DNA of 64,000 nucleotides from Phyllobacterium zundukense (GTDB lineage: Bacteria; Pseudomonadota; Alphaproteobacteria; Rhizobiales; Rhizobiaceae). Below are positions 62,715 to 64,000 of this stretch, piece after piece; the first letter of the stretch is position 1, and each line of letters opens with the position of its first letter. The position numbers and the translations under genes were made by a program. Where the stretch lies: NCBI RefSeq assembly GCF_025452195.1, contig NZ_CP104973.1, forward strand, positions 62,001-126,000, given 5' to 3'. Under the pieces are notes generated by a model, which was not told the origin of the DNA, did no database searches, and worked only from the letters and a program-made list of their open reading frames with translations.

Positions 62715-64000
62715 TTGAACCGTATTGTTCCGCTTGTCCTGGCCGTCGCCCTTTTCATGGAGAACATGGACTCCACCGTCATCGCGACGTCACTGCCGGC
62801 GATCGCTGCTGATATCGGCACCAGTCCGATCGCGCTGAAACTTGCCCTGACGGCCTACCTCGTCTCGCTCGCGGTTTTCATTCCGGTCAGCGGCTGGATG
62901 GCCGACAGGTTTGGCGCAAAGAATGTTTTTCGCGCCGCGATCATCGTATTCGTCGTCGGATCCATTGCTTGCGCAGTCTCGGGGTCACTGCTGGAATTCG
63001 TCGTATCGCGCTTTCTACAAGGCGTAGGCGGCGCAATGATGACGCCTGTCGGCCGTCTCGTCCTCGTGCGTTCGACGCCGCGCAATGAACTCGTCAGCGC
63101 TATGGCATGGCTGACAATGCCGGCGCTCATCGGCCCTCTGATCGGGCCACCCGTTGGCGGTTTCCTGACGACCTATTTCAGCTGGCACTGGATTTTCCTG
63201 ATCAACGTTCCGATCGGCATCCTTGGAATCATCATCGCCACGCGTTATTTGCCGTCGATCGAAACTCTGGTGCAGCGGCCACTCGATGTTCCCGGTTTCT
63301 TTTTAAGCGGTATCGCCGCCTCGGGCATCGTCTTCGGCCTGTCGGTGGTCAGTCTTCCAGCTCTTCCGACATGGGTGGGTATGGCGACGCTCCTGACCGG
63401 CATCGTTTCCGCTGTTCTTTATCTTGTCCATGCACGCCGAACGGCGGAGCCGTTGCTTTCTCTCAATCTTCTGGACAATCAGATTTTCAGAGCGGCGATC
63501 GTCGGCGGCAGTCTGTTCCGCATCGGCGTCGGGGCAATCCCGTTTCTCCTGCCGTTGATGTTTCAGATCGGCTTCGGCCTGACGCCATTCCAATCCGGAA
63601 TGATCACCTTCGTATCCGCACTCGGCGCCATGAGCATGAAGCTTGTAACAAAATGGTTCTACCGGAAAACCGGCTTCCGCAATTCGCTGATGTATGGATC
63701 ATTCGTCGCTGCGATATTCGTCGCAGTCAACGGGTTCTTCACACCGGAAACGCCCTATTGGCTGATGATCCTGCTGCTTCTCGTGGGCGGATTTTTCCGT
63801 TCGCTGTTCTTTACCGGGACGAACGCTCTCGCCTATGCAGATATCCCCAACGAGCAGACGAGCCAGGCGACGCCGATCAGTTCGGTTGCCCAGCAAATTT
63901 CGATCGCGCTTGGTGTGGCAGTTGCCGGCGGCATTCTCGAGATTACGACCAAGATACACGGTGGCCCGCTGCAGCTCTCCGATTTCCACATCGCCTTCTT
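62715..64000 (+). CDS. DHA2-type MFS multidrug exporter (truncated by window edge)
   Basis: Open to the right edge, about 428 residues seen. The likely start is a TTG at 62715 (LNRIVPLVLAVALFMENMDS); the first ATG is 14 codons later, inside helix 1. MFS motif C-like VIATSLPAIAADIG and motif A ISGWMADRFGAK-like (VSGWMADRFGAK) are clear, and there are at least ten helices, consistent with 14-helix DHA2 proteins of the EmrB/HsrA type. No strong ribosome site precedes either start. Confidence 0.85.
   Translation, partial: MNRIVPLVLAVALFMENMDSTVIATSLPAIAADIGTSPIALKLALTAYLVSLAVFIPVSGWMADRFGAKNVFRAAIIVFVVGSIACAVSGSLLEFVVSRFLQGVGGAMMTPVGRLVLVRSTPRNELVSAMAWLTMPALIGPLIGPPVGGFLTTYFSWHWIFLINVPIGILGIIIATRYLPSIETLVQRPLDVPGFFLSGIAASGIVFGLSVVSLPALPTWVGMATLLTGIVSAVLYLVHARRTAEPLLSLNLLDNQIFRAAIVGGSLFRIGVGAIPFLLPLMFQIGFGLTPFQSGMITFVSALGAMSMKLVTKWFYRKTGFRNSLMYGSFVAAIFVAVNGFFTPETPYWLMILLLLVGGFFRSLFFTGTNALAYADIPNEQTSQATPISSVAQQISIALGVAVAGGILEITTKIHGGPLQLSDFHIAF

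Overview
The window looks like part of a chromosome or large replicon of an alphaproteobacterium of the order Hyphomicrobiales (Rhizobiales), most likely Brucellaceae/Phyllobacteriaceae (Ochrobactrum/Brucella or a close relative). I infer this from moderately high GC, the density of ABC importers each paired with its own regulator, the guaA - nucleosidase - tspO - rsmB - katA/oxyR - guaB neighbourhood, and the rhizobial flavour of the proteins (Avi_7169/7170-type AhpD pair, octopine/nopaline-type dehydrogenase). No search was run. Species is not claimed.

Layout. 1-7242: a MerR/MFS divergon, then an AfuABC/FbpABC-type importer with an inositol-monophosphatase-family phosphatase, divergent from a LacI regulator; I read this as uptake and dephosphorylation of a phosphorylated polyol or sugar. 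7328-7429 is a relic of a phosphate permease. 7460-19189: a giant winged-helix/STAND/TPR regulator divergent from a six-gene block (exported epoxide hydrolase, Ohr, exported alpha/beta hydrolase, cytochrome P460, SDR, exported alpha/beta hydrolase), followed by TetR, quinone oxidoreductase and an exported serine hydrolase. 19568-24178: an isoprenylcysteine-methyltransferase-like membrane protein, an MFS/TetR divergon with clear operators, and an arginase-fold/MarR divergon. 24637-26531: a trypsin-like protease joined by a broken reading frame to a DRGH-type (NUC) nuclease. 27066-33203: a NitT/TauT-type importer with an IlvD/Edd dehydratase and an RraA-fold protein under a divergent GntR regulator. 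34318-37904: an RbsBAC-type sugar importer next to a decayed LacI gene. 38319-38990: an in-frame CNNM/RND chimera. 39952-48966: LysR plus PotDBCA-type importer, an FAD oxidoreductase and an AhpD-fold pair, divergent from an opine-type dehydrogenase. 49074-49505 holds relics of a CDF cation exporter and a small heat-shock protein. 49841-64000 is a housekeeping block: guaA, nucleosidase, tspO, rsmB, katA/oxyR, MAPEG, a frameshifted LysR beside a PRISE-like reductase, DinB, guaB, an MBL hydrolase and a DHA2 exporter that runs off the end.

The left 49 kb is modular: transport/catabolism cassettes, each with a divergent or leading regulator, separated by gene fragments (pit, LacI, CNNM/RND, CDF, Hsp20). 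The right 14 kb is compact and core-like. The seam near 49.0-49.8 kb, marked by two relics, is the best candidate boundary between accessory and core DNA. The most unusual items are the protease-nuclease pair, the CNNM/RND chimera, the arginase-fold protein with two altered metal positions, and the STAND-regulated exported-hydrolase/Ohr/P460 cluster. I saw no rRNA, tRNA, CRISPR array or intact insertion sequence.
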